Assembly (NCBI GenBank): GCA_021199235.1 | Contig: JAJQIL010000138.1 | Location: 1-64,000, forward strand | Length of the DNA: 64,000 nt | Source of the DNA: Lachnospiraceae bacterium | GTDB lineage: Bacteria > Bacillota > Clostridia > Lachnospirales > Lachnospiraceae | Reading direction: 5' to 3' | Part shown: in pieces, positions 17,144 to 26,145 of the stretch | Layout: every line of letters begins with the position of its first letter | How positions within the stretch are numbered: position 1 is the stretch's first letter | Program-made: the position numbers and the translations under genes | The notes under the pieces: model-generated | The model's input: only the letters and a program-made list of their open reading frames with translations | Told to the model about the DNA's origin: nothing | Database searches by the model: none

Positions 17144-17173
17144 GCTCCACCTGTCTTTCCGGGCAGGTGGAGC
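17144..17173. terminator. Terminator between the 234-aa gene and AIPR gene
   Basis: GCTCCACCTG (17144-17153) pairs with CAGGTGGAGC (17164-17173), followed on the plus strand by TTATATAATT. The genes on both sides converge here. Confidence 0.8.
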
Positions 17174-17196
17174 TTATATAATTAATCACCCCTACT

Positions 17197-18885
17197 TTAT
17201 AAAAACTCTGCTTTAAGGCTTTCTACAAGCGCAGCATTTTTAGTTGATTCTGTGCTATTAACATCTGCTACATATTTGTCTATCAGAGAAGTCAGCCTAT
17301 TCACTTCCTCTGTTAAACTCGCATTGTTTTTTGCAATCGCAAGTATCTTTTCACAGAAATTATCCATTTTGTTTGCATTCATTTCAGGAACTTTTTCTTC
17401 TGCCAAATCATACTTAATCATCATCAATATAAAAAATTTAAATTTTCTATACTGAGTTGGCAAAGCCTTATTCCTGAAAAGATATTCAAGCCTATATAAC
17501 ACAAACGCACTCGTATAATAAGGCAGATATTTGTGATTATCATTGAATATCCCATCAATTGACTTTAATAATCTTCCATAATATCTACTGGCCAGATGCG
17601 GTTTATCATAAAACATAGAGGCAACAGCTTTGATCTGCGTTCCTATCGAAACTATACGAACTTTCTCAATACTTGTTCCGTAATTGTATTGCTTCGATCT
17701 GCGTTCATAATAAAGGCGATCTGTACCAGAAAATGTTTCATAAAAGGCTTCCAATTTTCTATGAAACTCATTCAATGCAATAAGCTGTTCATCTGATACT
17801 TCCGTCTGACGATTGGTTGCTTTTATAATATTATTAACTGTATCATCATCGTCTGTCTCTATCAGCTTTATCGGCAATTGAGTCCCTTCACTAATATTAT
17901 CCTTATTATTAAATAACACATGGCTTGTTTGACATCCATTTACAATTTGATAATCGGTGAGTGTAAATTTATTTCCAACGTTCGTAAGATTTTTACAAAT
18001 AACAGTAACTCCGTTATTATACAGAACAAATTTATCTGAATCTGTTTGCAGAGTCTGTGCCATTTCATGGTTTACAGGGTTATCCCCCTGATAATCTCGA
18101 ACATTATCATAAAATACACTCTTGATTATTTCGCCATTCTCTCCTGTAATCAACTTCAAGTATGACTGATAGCTAATATATCCTAAATATGACTGTTTTA
18201 CTTTGTTTATCTCCGGCAGTAATACTTTATTGCTAAATTCTACTTCCTTCTCAATTACATCAATCGTATTCCGATAGTACTTCTGTAACAAATCCGCATC
18301 AACAGGAGTATAGATCACGTCACTAAAAAGATTTAAATTCATCAAATCATTTTTGGCAATCTCCATTCTTGCCACACAGTTTTGATCATCAACCCACTTC
18401 CCGGTTGTTATGTAGTATAAATAGCAGGTCGGTTTTCTTTTGATATAGGTTGCCCTTGAAAAAATATATTCTACAAGTTTACTTTTCTCCTTAACTGCGT
18501 CATTTCTGACCATTTGTGGACGATCCGAGAAGAAATCACGAACCCCGGAACCAAATGTTCCCATATCACCATAATCGAAATTAGACGAAGATTTAGCCTG
18601 CACAAATATAAAACTGATCTCTGACAATTTATTATTTATCTCCAACAGATCCTCTATTTCGTCAGAAGACGTTATCATCGTTCCGTTTGCAATTATTGCA
18701 ATGGCATCGATTCCACAATCTCCACCATCACCGATAACAATATCCTCTAAATTATAGCTTTCCGAATACAATTGTTCTACAGCGCAATAAGAAGCAAACA
18801 TTTCAAATTGTTTACTGGTATCTTTCTCTTCTATCTCTTGAGACTCCAAAAATGAAGTCACATAACTCTGTACAATTCTATCCAC
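17197..18885 (-). CDS. AIPR-family (abortive infection phage resistance) protein
   Basis: 562 aa. The C-terminal two thirds match the AIPR family: YNNGVTVICKN, then YQIVNGCQTSHVLF, then INATNRQTEVS-type segment. The N-terminus has a restriction-nuclease-like signature, GDGGDCGIDAIAI (D60) and FIFVQAKSSSN (Q96, K98), i.e. D...QxK of a PD-(D/E)XK fold. AIPR proteins are known from phage-resistance loci; target and mechanism are poorly known. The start is GTG at 18885 with GGAGG 10 nt upstream, 80 bp behind the DUF499 gene on the same strand, so it may be the last gene of the defence operon. AT-rich compared with its upstream neighbours. Confidence 0.85.
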   Translation of the reverse strand: MDRIVQSYVTSFLESQEIEEKDTSKQFEMFASYCAVEQLYSESYNLEDIVIGDGGDCGIDAIAIIANGTMITSSDEIEDLLEINNKLSEISFIFVQAKSSSNFDYGDMGTFGSGVRDFFSDRPQMVRNDAVKEKSKLVEYIFSRATYIKRKPTCYLYYITTGKWVDDQNCVARMEIAKNDLMNLNLFSDVIYTPVDADLLQKYYRNTIDVIEKEVEFSNKVLLPEINKVKQSYLGYISYQSYLKLITGENGEIIKSVFYDNVRDYQGDNPVNHEMAQTLQTDSDKFVLYNNGVTVICKNLTNVGNKFTLTDYQIVNGCQTSHVLFNNKDNISEGTQLPIKLIETDDDDTVNNIIKATNRQTEVSDEQLIALNEFHRKLEAFYETFSGTDRLYYERRSKQYNYGTSIEKVRIVSIGTQIKAVASMFYDKPHLASRYYGRLLKSIDGIFNDNHKYLPYYTSAFVLYRLEYLFRNKALPTQYRKFKFFILMMIKYDLAEEKVPEMNANKMDNFCEKILAIAKNNASLTEEVNRLTSLIDKYVADVNSTESTKNAALVESLKAEFL

Positions 18886-18965
18886 GTTTAGATTTCCTCC
18901 TCACTCAACTCCGGATCCCGATGAAATAATGCTAATATGAACTGTTTATGCAAAGCATTGTCCCA

Positions 18966-21900
18966 TCAATCCTCAAACCCAAAATCCGTGATCTTAAGCG
19001 TCCTGCAGTTCTCCGAAACTGTCCTCACTGTCGCAGACGGGATCCCCTTAGGTGCCGTAACTTCGACTTCCAGCTTCATCTCTACATCTGCGCCATCAAC
19101 CGTCGTCAGATGCTGAATAACTTCCTGCCAGTAGTTATAGATGTCCCGGCTCATCCGCGTATTATCCAACTTCACGGACATATAAAAATGCTTATTCTCC
19201 GGAGTATCCTCACTCTGACCTTCCCCTGAAGCGCCACCTGTGGCAGTCCCGCTTCCAGAACCGCCGTGTCCTGGATCCTCTGTATTCCCGCCTGGCACTG
19301 ACCAAGGATCATCCGAGCCACCGGATGCATTCTCCTCATCACGTTTTTTCTCTGCTTCTATTTGCTTTCTAGCCACTTCTGCTTTCACAAGCAAATCTGA
19401 CTGGTTGATGGAAAAGACTGTCTGGTTATATTTCAGATCCACATAGCGGTCATTCGAATATGCGGCCGCAAGTGCAAAATATTCTGTAGAAGCAATCCCC
19501 TGACAGATTGTCTCTTCCAACACCGAATAGCTGGACAGCCTCGGCAAATAACAGTATGTACTCAGATACTCCCAAAGTTTCTTTATGGAAATATCATTCG
19601 AATCCCTCCAGAGCAGATCATCCAGGCTCATCTGCAGCAAAGCCGGCGCCCACTTTGTAATGATCTGTTCCGCTTGCAGCATCTTACGCGCGGCTTTTGC
19701 CACAATACTGTCAGTGCCGCCTCCCAAATCGCTGATCTCCCACTGGATTGTCTTCATATCCTCATACTGGTCAATGAACGGAACCAGCAGCCAGCAATAC
19801 GTTTCTTTCAGCTGCGAATCTACCGTATTGTTGCTGCGCGTCAGATTATTATCAGTCTCCCGGATCTGCCCGCCATCCAGATTCAAATCATCTTTATCCG
19901 ACATGATGGAAGTCCACGCAAGGAACCGCTTTACTTCCTGTTCCAGGGAACCAATCTTATTAATATCCGGTGCCACAAATGCCAGCATGTTCCGATAAAT
20001 ACGCGGAGATGTCCCGCGGTTATTTAAAATATCTGTCACTCGTTCCATTGCTGCGCTCTTCGCGCTGTTTCTCTTATAGGTATCCTTTGAGCGGAGAATC
20101 ACAAGCCGCACAGCCTGATCATCCGGGACATCATTGGAAGATGCCGGACAGGGATGCACACCGGCAAACGGATTCTCTTTCCGGATCTTTTTCAGCCGGT
20201 TCTCAATCTCCATCTCCACATCCGCCTGGGAAATCTGTGACGCGCGGTCTTCCGCTGTCTTGCGAAGCGTCGGCTTCGTGTCATACCAGAAGCGGTTCCC
20301 GTTCGGATTATTATATAAATAAGACAGTGAGCCATGCAGCGTATTCAAGGCGTCCTTAAAATTCGCAATATTTTCCTCCGGCTGCACCGTGCCCAGCAGA
20401 ATACGTGAAATCTCCAGGCCGCGGATTCCCTGATCGCGAATGGCTGACGTGCTGGGTGCGCTCCCAAGCATAATCGTCCGTGCGATTCTTCTGGAAGCCA
20501 AAATATGGCCGTACCGAACCACAGCCTTATCCTTCTGATAGGGGATGGAATCCTTGCCGTCAACCTCTCTGTCAATAATGCTGTTCCATGTATCCGGCAG
20601 ATGACGCACCAGTTCATCCCGCACCGTCGGCACATCAAGCGGGATAGATCCCGGCATGATCATGGCACTCGCATCGTTCGCCATCCAGAGTTCATGAATG
20701 ACTGCTGCCATCAGACGAAGAACGCCGCGCGTCCTCTGGAAACGTTCCAGCGTTGCCCAGTCGCCATAAAGCCTGTCAAAAACCTCCGGATGGATCGGAT
20801 AGCAGGAAATCAAACGGTTCTTATATTCGACTTCCTTTGCTTCCAGCGGGAAATCCGTTTCATTTTCCTGGTACATCCTGCTGAATGCATCACAGACGGC
20901 CTCCCGTGCATCCGGATCCTTACAATCCAGGAACAGTCTGCGCCGGACAACCTCAAAACCTTCGTTCGCCGCCACCGGCTTCCAGATGGATTCCATACGT
21001 CCAAACGTATGCTCTATGGTATCCAGCACCGTTTTTCCCGCTTCTCCGCCAATCTCAATTTCAGATTCCGGGATAGAAGCCACCACGATGCTGTTTTCCG
21101 ATGCTCGCGCTGCCTCTGTAATCTCCTGAATAAAAGTGACAAAATTATCGTAAGATCCAGCCGGCAGTCCGTTCACGCCATAAATCTTCTTTGTATAAGC
21201 GACAAGCTCGTCCATCAGAATCAGGCACGGACCACATTCATTGAAGAGATTCTTCAAATTCTCCGAACCCGGAGATACGCCTTTCCTGTCCGCCTCGCGG
21301 ATATACTTTGCATAAAGTTCCGGTTTCTCAGCTGACGTAACGAGCTGATACGCCATCTCTCCCCAGATTGTGCTGACCGTGTAACCGGGAAGATTTGCCG
21401 GATTCTTTTTGCGGGTAGGATCCAGGGCCGTCCCTACCAAAACTGCCACATTAGCCTTCGGCAGTTCTTCCAGCCCCGCCCGCTCCAAAACCGGTTTCAG
21501 GCTCGGTATGTATTCAATCGAAGTCTTCCCATGAACCATATGGTAAAGCGCCAGCATACTATGTGTTTTGCCGCCGCCAAAAGCAGTCTTAAGCTGGATC
21601 ACAGGCTCTCCACCCTGTCCGGAAATACGCTGCAGAGACTCCACCAGAAGTCCTGCCATGCCCTCTGTCACATAAGTGCGTGCAAAAAACTCCACTGGAT
21701 CACGGTACTCATAGGCTCCTTCTCCTCGCGCCACCTGTGCCAGATCCGCTGCAAATTCCGCCGCGCGGTAACGCCCTTCCGCCACATCCGGATGGGGCTG
21801 CATCACGTCACGCCAGCTGGGCAGATTTTTTCCGACATTTCTGGTAAGAACAGCCGCGGATGCTTTTTTCTTTCCCGCCGGTGTCGGCGCCGTATTTTCT

Positions 21901-22364
21901 GTCACTGCCGTGGATCCCTGTTCCGAACCATACCGAGCCTTGCGGTACAAAGCACGGATTTCCTCCGTTGCCTCCGGATCAATCGACTCACAGAGAAGCG
22001 CCATGGTATCCAGTGCCCGCTCCGTGTAACCCTGCTGAAAATCATTCGCGCCAATGTGGGACGCGTCATTCCGCACACCCATCAACTCAGAAGCCCAGTT
22101 CCTGTGGCTCTTTGACATCTTCATACTGAAAACATCGCGCCATCTGCGGTCAATCAGCCGCAGGCAGTTGGCGATGTCCAGGGAATCCAGCAATTCCCCA
22201 TAATCACCGCTGTATGGCAGATCCCTCTGGTCACTTAACGCATCCAGAATTTCATTCCACCAGTCATCATGATAGACTCTTGACATCTCCTGTCCGATAT
22301 AAACCGCCAGCTGAGGGAGAAGAATCCGAAATCCTTTTTGGACAAGCTCATAATTTTCCTGCAT
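18966..22364 (-). CDS. DUF499 P-loop ATPase with N-terminal Swt1/HEPN-like domain
   Basis: 1132 aa from the ATG at 22364 (MQENYELVQKGF), which has GGAGG 8 nt upstream and lies 2 bp after the DUF1156 stop. Residues 1-130 look like a Swt1-type HEPN domain (RNDASH resembles the HEPN RxxxxH motif). The DUF499 core has Walker A GGGKTHS (263-269, K266) and Walker B CLILMDELVAYTKK. A Gly/Ser-rich linker (GGSDDPWSVPGGNTEDPGHG) leads to a C-terminal ~90-residue domain. DUF499 proteins recur beside DUF1156 methyltransferases in defence islands; the ATPase probably drives sensing or restriction. If the HEPN residues are active, RNA cleavage on infection is possible. This is inference. Confidence 0.85.
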   Translation of the reverse strand: MQENYELVQKGFRILLPQLAVYIGQEMSRVYHDDWWNEILDALSDQRDLPYSGDYGELLDSLDIANCLRLIDRRWRDVFSMKMSKSHRNWASELMGVRNDASHIGANDFQQGYTERALDTMALLCESIDPEATEEIRALYRKARYGSEQGSTAVTENTAPTPAGKKKASAAVLTRNVGKNLPSWRDVMQPHPDVAEGRYRAAEFAADLAQVARGEGAYEYRDPVEFFARTYVTEGMAGLLVESLQRISGQGGEPVIQLKTAFGGGKTHSMLALYHMVHGKTSIEYIPSLKPVLERAGLEELPKANVAVLVGTALDPTRKKNPANLPGYTVSTIWGEMAYQLVTSAEKPELYAKYIREADRKGVSPGSENLKNLFNECGPCLILMDELVAYTKKIYGVNGLPAGSYDNFVTFIQEITEAARASENSIVVASIPESEIEIGGEAGKTVLDTIEHTFGRMESIWKPVAANEGFEVVRRRLFLDCKDPDAREAVCDAFSRMYQENETDFPLEAKEVEYKNRLISCYPIHPEVFDRLYGDWATLERFQRTRGVLRLMAAVIHELWMANDASAMIMPGSIPLDVPTVRDELVRHLPDTWNSIIDREVDGKDSIPYQKDKAVVRYGHILASRRIARTIMLGSAPSTSAIRDQGIRGLEISRILLGTVQPEENIANFKDALNTLHGSLSYLYNNPNGNRFWYDTKPTLRKTAEDRASQISQADVEMEIENRLKKIRKENPFAGVHPCPASSNDVPDDQAVRLVILRSKDTYKRNSAKSAAMERVTDILNNRGTSPRIYRNMLAFVAPDINKIGSLEQEVKRFLAWTSIMSDKDDLNLDGGQIRETDNNLTRSNNTVDSQLKETYCWLLVPFIDQYEDMKTIQWEISDLGGGTDSIVAKAARKMLQAEQIITKWAPALLQMSLDDLLWRDSNDISIKKLWEYLSTYCYLPRLSSYSVLEETICQGIASTEYFALAAAYSNDRYVDLKYNQTVFSINQSDLLVKAEVARKQIEAEKKRDEENASGGSDDPWSVPGGNTEDPGHGGSGSGTATGGASGEGQSEDTPENKHFYMSVKLDNTRMSRDIYNYWQEVIQHLTTVDGADVEMKLEVEVTAPKGIPSATVRTVSENCRTLKITDFGFED

Positions 22365-22366
22365 CC

Positions 22367-24604
22367 TTATACCTCCTCGGTCTGCGCATCCGCAGCATGT
22401 ACATCTAAATAGTCCCTTATCTCCTGATGGATCAAACACAGCGCATCGTGAATGCTCATGTCCGAACCATCCGCATTGATTACCTTTTTGTATCCCGTAA
22501 ATATGGATAATCCGCTGCCCAGTCCTGCAATCGGCTTATCCTCATCCTCTATATCCTCCGAAAAAGAAATATCCAGCATGCCAGGCAGCTCCCGCTTCAT
22601 CGTATTGATGAAACCTCTGCGTGTCGCCCCTTGCGCATCTTCTTTCTTTTTCCGAAACACAACTGCAATTCTTACCGAATCAAATCGTGGATTCGCCTTT
22701 TCTGTCCGGACCGGCCACACACCCGTAACCATAAATCCTGCTTGGATCATGCTATCCAGCAACTGCTCAAACGGCGTCATTTTTTCCATTTTTCCATCGG
22801 AGCGAATGGCTTCCTCGTCCTGTTTGCTATATTCAAAAAACAAAACGGAAGGATATTCTTCAGCAGCCGCCTGGTGGAAGTTTTGCAGCATCCGCCTGAT
22901 CCCGTTTTGATATTCTCTGACTGCCTCTGCACTGTCTCCATCAAAGTGCTCCGGGATAGAAGAAAGTTCTTCCTTCGAAGTCACAACCTTCTCAAAAAGC
23001 TGCGGATAAACATTCTTTAAACATCTTCTCAACCAGATATAAAAATAATCAGACAGATCCGCATATCCCACGTTATCGTAATAAGGAAGCTCCGTAAACA
23101 AAACAGAATCTTTCGGGAATTCCATGGTCACTGCATTCGCCTGCTCCACTTTCGCAGGAACTGCCGCAGATAGTCCGGCAACCGACTCCACCACGTTCTG
23201 CAGCATGGTATTAAAATTTCCCGTGACAGTCGAAAATGGATTTCCTTCTCCAAAAACCCATGCCATCGGAATTGCCTGCCTGGTAAACGCCGCCCGAATA
23301 TTTCCTTTTCGATTATCCCATGTACAGATCGAAGACTGAAAATTTGCCAGTTTTCCAATCACAAGCGCAAGATAAACGCCAACCGCCTGGCCATATGCAT
23401 AGGCTCCTGTGCCTCCTTCCGACAACGGAACCTTATCCTCTGTCATTCCCGCTGCAATGGCATCTTCGGATACCTGTGACATAACCTCAGGAAGCAAATC
23501 ACACAGGGTTGTCATCAAAAGCAGCTGCCTCGGCGTATATAAATCTGTATATTCTGTCAGTCCAAATCCAGGCGGACTAAACCATCTGGTATTATTCGGG
23601 AGCGAACCAATCGGTAATTCATCCGGAAGTAATGTTTTAGCCGCATCCATCTGTCGCTGATCCGGCTCCACGTACATTCTTCCATCTTTCGTCTGCACGC
23701 ATACCGCCATCAGCTGGATCTCCAGCCCGCCTTCTTTCCCCGTTTTCTTTACAAATTCATCCTTTGTAATCTCGCCGCACACCGGACACTGAAATTTTGC
23801 CCCTGCACTCCCATGCTTATTTGTCTCTTTCTCCTTCGGGCAAATCCCCTGATGGATTTGAAACCGGATCTTTTTATCCAGGATCTCCGGTTCTGCCCAA
23901 TACTCATGCCCTGCTGTTTTCGACAAGACATAACTGCCCGCCAGAGGCATCCTGCAGCCACAGGCCGGATTCGGGCATTTCATCGTCCTCACCCAAATCC
24001 AGGCATAGGCCGGCGCTTCCTCTTTTGTTCCCGGTATCTGCACGGGCGGATACTCATCCTTCATCTTATATTCAACAGCATCCCGAAGCCATTTCCCATA
24101 ATGCGCGACATCCGCAGCCAGACCTTCCGCACCAAAGTAAAACTTATTCTCCGCATCCGGGTGAACCGCTTTTTCATTCAAAAACCGGGCAGGTATCTCC
24201 GCCGCTGCTTTTGTAAGCAGACAAGCCACTGCATTCAGATCTCCCGCCTGAACCTGAAGCCCAACCTTCTGCGCCGCAATCGTAAGGCCTCCAAAACCGG
24301 AAAATGGATCACACACAACCGGAGGCTTCTCCAGATTTTGGACGGCGGAAAGATTTCCCTTGCCTCCTGCAATCTGGCATAGTTCGGCGGATATTTGCTT
24401 TCTTTTCTCATCCTCCTCATCTGCCGGATCATCCAGAATATCCGCCGCCAATAAAGCCGCTGATGAATCTACAGGACTCCGGTTCCACCACAAGTGCATA
24501 TTGCCCGGATGTCCTTTATGCGCCTTATCTCCCATCGCAGAAACGCTTAGTGCCTTCAAAGGGAGCGCAGTTTCTATTATTTTTCTTTTTTTACTATAAC
24601 CCAT
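22367..24604 (-). CDS. DUF1156 DNA methyltransferase paralogue with altered catalytic motif (ELPY)
   Basis: 745 aa. The N-terminus has the DUF1156 signature (IETALPLKALS, HPGNMHLWWNRSP), followed by the SAM-binding motif DPFSGFGGLTIAA, two Cys clusters (CPNPACGCRMPLAG, CPVCGEI) and GTGAYAYGQAVGVYLAL. Motif IV, expected as DPPY, is ELPYYDN (E505-N511, bases 23072-23092). The paralogue at 26146-28929 keeps DPPYYDN. Loss of the Asp and first Pro would be expected to cripple adenine or cytosine N-methylation, so this subunit may recognise DNA or regulate rather than methylate. It overlaps the AlbA_2 gene by 28 bp and is 2 bp from DUF499, so the three are co-translated. Confidence 0.85.
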   Translation of the reverse strand: MGYSKKRKIIETALPLKALSVSAMGDKAHKGHPGNMHLWWNRSPVDSSAALLAADILDDPADEEDEKRKQISAELCQIAGGKGNLSAVQNLEKPPVVCDPFSGFGGLTIAAQKVGLQVQAGDLNAVACLLTKAAAEIPARFLNEKAVHPDAENKFYFGAEGLAADVAHYGKWLRDAVEYKMKDEYPPVQIPGTKEEAPAYAWIWVRTMKCPNPACGCRMPLAGSYVLSKTAGHEYWAEPEILDKKIRFQIHQGICPKEKETNKHGSAGAKFQCPVCGEITKDEFVKKTGKEGGLEIQLMAVCVQTKDGRMYVEPDQRQMDAAKTLLPDELPIGSLPNNTRWFSPPGFGLTEYTDLYTPRQLLLMTTLCDLLPEVMSQVSEDAIAAGMTEDKVPLSEGGTGAYAYGQAVGVYLALVIGKLANFQSSICTWDNRKGNIRAAFTRQAIPMAWVFGEGNPFSTVTGNFNTMLQNVVESVAGLSAAVPAKVEQANAVTMEFPKDSVLFTELPYYDNVGYADLSDYFYIWLRRCLKNVYPQLFEKVVTSKEELSSIPEHFDGDSAEAVREYQNGIRRMLQNFHQAAAEEYPSVLFFEYSKQDEEAIRSDGKMEKMTPFEQLLDSMIQAGFMVTGVWPVRTEKANPRFDSVRIAVVFRKKKEDAQGATRRGFINTMKRELPGMLDISFSEDIEDEDKPIAGLGSGLSIFTGYKKVINADGSDMSIHDALCLIHQEIRDYLDVHAADAQTEEV

Positions 24605-26001
24605 TTTCCCTTTTTCCTTGATCCCTCATGTACCACAATATTTTCTTTCTGAAATTTTGCCAATAGCCTCTTAACTGTTGCATCTGAAACACTCAGGGCT
24701 TCGCTATATTTTTTTCGTGTCCATTCCGGATGTTGATGAATAACAGCCAATAATTTTGACTGAATGTCCGCATTTTCATCAAACTCCCATTCGTTTATTG
24801 GGTCATTTATTGGGTCATTTATTGGGTCATTTATTGGGTCATCTGTTAATGTTGACGTTTCCCCACTATTTTTTTTCATTAACTGCAAATATAAATCACA
24901 GGCATTGCACAAAACCATGACTCCGCCTGAAAACTCATATTTCGGAAGTGGGCCGCCATACTCTTCGCAGCCTCTCCGGATCTTATCAAATCCGCGCCCC
25001 CACGCCTCAATCATTCCACTTTTGAAAAAGGTATTTGCCAGCTTCGGATTGTACGGTTTGGAAGAATGCTTCTCAAAAAGCTTTTCCGTAGAATCCAGTT
25101 CTTCCGGCATTTTTCCTTCATTCCAGATGTACATACGATCCTCGTAGACGCTGATCTGAATCGGATTGCAGCTCTCATATGCCTTATGGATGACGGCGTT
25201 AAGCAAAATTTCCCTGCAGGAATCCGGGTGAAAGAAGAATCTTTCTATACGCTGTATTCCCTGATAGGTAATCAGAGCCTTCATGTATTTTGTATAGATC
25301 AGATCCATCGTCTTATCAATTTGCTCAATCAAAGGCCCATGAATCTCATCCTGGTACAGTAAATCTGAATCAGATTCTCCAAAAAATCCAATCTTAATAT
25401 AAGCCCCGGTAATCCACCGTTCCGGATCCGGATAAAACGCAAGCGCCGCAGCCCTCGTCAAATATCCGTCATCGTCATACAAGCGCAGGTTTTCCATCAG
25501 CACCTGATCGGAAACCTTCGTTTCTTCCTCTGTGAGTCGTCCCCGCCCAATTGCCTTCTTTTTGAAAAGAGCAATCGCGCTCTGGCTCAAATCTTCCACT
25601 TTCAGCCTCGGAACCGGCATACCATCCCATGTCCTGCCCTGGGCACGAAGGATTGCCCGATCCAGTTCTTTGCCTGTAATCGTGCGCATCGTACTTCCGG
25701 AACGATAATAGTACACTCCGTGAAAACTGATCATCGTCGGATATTTGTCCACAACAATTTCAAGATAATCCAGCCCATCTTTGTTGCATAGATTCACATC
25801 GACAATAATCCCCATCGTGTCGGTCACCTGATTCGGAATCTTTTCTAACAATTTCTTCGCATTATTGATTCCTTTCAAGTTTCCACGATCATCTATTCCA
25901 ATATATAAGGTTCCCCCGCTTGCGTTGGCATAACCACAAATCCATTTTAAATAATCGTCCTGCCAGGACTCTTTCCATTCCACATTCTGACTTTCTGCCA
26001 T
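24577..26001 (-). CDS. Schlafen/AlbA_2-domain ATP-binding protein with winged-helix end
   Basis: 474 aa from the ATG at 26001 (MAESQNVEWKESW); a GTG at 26013 is possible. The AlbA_2/Schlafen-like domain covers residues ~8-120 (EWKESWQDDYLKWICGYANASGGTLYIGID). The middle matches the RecG-like/GHKL-like C-terminal ATP-binding half (CREILLNAVIHKAYE, IEAWGRGFDKIRRGCEEYG). Then come four tandem DPIN units and a winged helix (WTRKKYSEALSVSDATVKRLL). Such proteins are usually called transcriptional regulators, but AlbA_2 domains are also nucleases in defence. Its place inside the methyltransferase operon, overlapping the next gene by 28 bp, argues for a role in the same system. Confidence 0.85.
   Translation of the reverse strand: MAESQNVEWKESWQDDYLKWICGYANASGGTLYIGIDDRGNLKGINNAKKLLEKIPNQVTDTMGIIVDVNLCNKDGLDYLEIVVDKYPTMISFHGVYYYRSGSTMRTITGKELDRAILRAQGRTWDGMPVPRLKVEDLSQSAIALFKKKAIGRGRLTEEETKVSDQVLMENLRLYDDDGYLTRAAALAFYPDPERWITGAYIKIGFFGESDSDLLYQDEIHGPLIEQIDKTMDLIYTKYMKALITYQGIQRIERFFFHPDSCREILLNAVIHKAYESCNPIQISVYEDRMYIWNEGKMPEELDSTEKLFEKHSSKPYNPKLANTFFKSGMIEAWGRGFDKIRRGCEEYGGPLPKYEFSGGVMVLCNACDLYLQLMKKNSGETSTLTDDPINDPINDPINDPINEWEFDENADIQSKLLAVIHQHPEWTRKKYSEALSVSDATVKRLLAKFQKENIVVHEGSRKKGKWVIVKKEK
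24794..24841 (-). repeat. Four in-frame 12-bp tandem repeats in the AlbA_2 gene
   Basis: A TTTATTGGGTCA unit occurs four times without spacing and encodes (DPIN)n on the minus strand. It forms a flexible linker before the winged helix. Since the unit is a multiple of 3, copy number can vary without a frameshift. Confidence 0.9.
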
Positions 26002-26053
26002 CTGCTCAGCCACCTGCCTTTCTGATCATCATCTCCAACATATCACTTTAAAT

Positions 26054-26124
26054 ATCAAACGACTTTATGTCGTTTGATCGCGCCGACCGCGAAGCTGCAC
26101 AAGCAGCTATCCCTTGCGCGGTCG
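26054..26124. promoter_or_regulatory. Palindrome and nested hairpin between MTase A and AlbA_2 gene
   Basis: ATCAAACGAC (26054-26063) and GTCGTTTGAT (26069-26078) form a perfect palindrome with a 5-nt loop. Next to it CGACCGCG (26084-26091) pairs with CGCGGTCG (26117-26124), enclosing AGCTGC/GCAGCT (26093-26098, 26103-26108). The palindrome ends 53 bp before the AlbA_2 start and could be its operator; the nested stem may end or attenuate the methyltransferase transcript, though no clear U-tract follows. Confidence 0.6.
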
Positions 26125-26145
26125 TGTGCATCATTTTATCTTATG

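Noticed and set aside
20505-21335. 276-aa plus-strand reading frame inside the DUF499 gene
   Set aside because: Opposite strand of an intact 1132-aa ATPase; no domain or ribosome site.
24794-24841. Possible CRISPR-like or satellite array
   Set aside because: The 12-bp units are in frame, have no spacers and encode a DPIN linker of the AlbA_2 protein.
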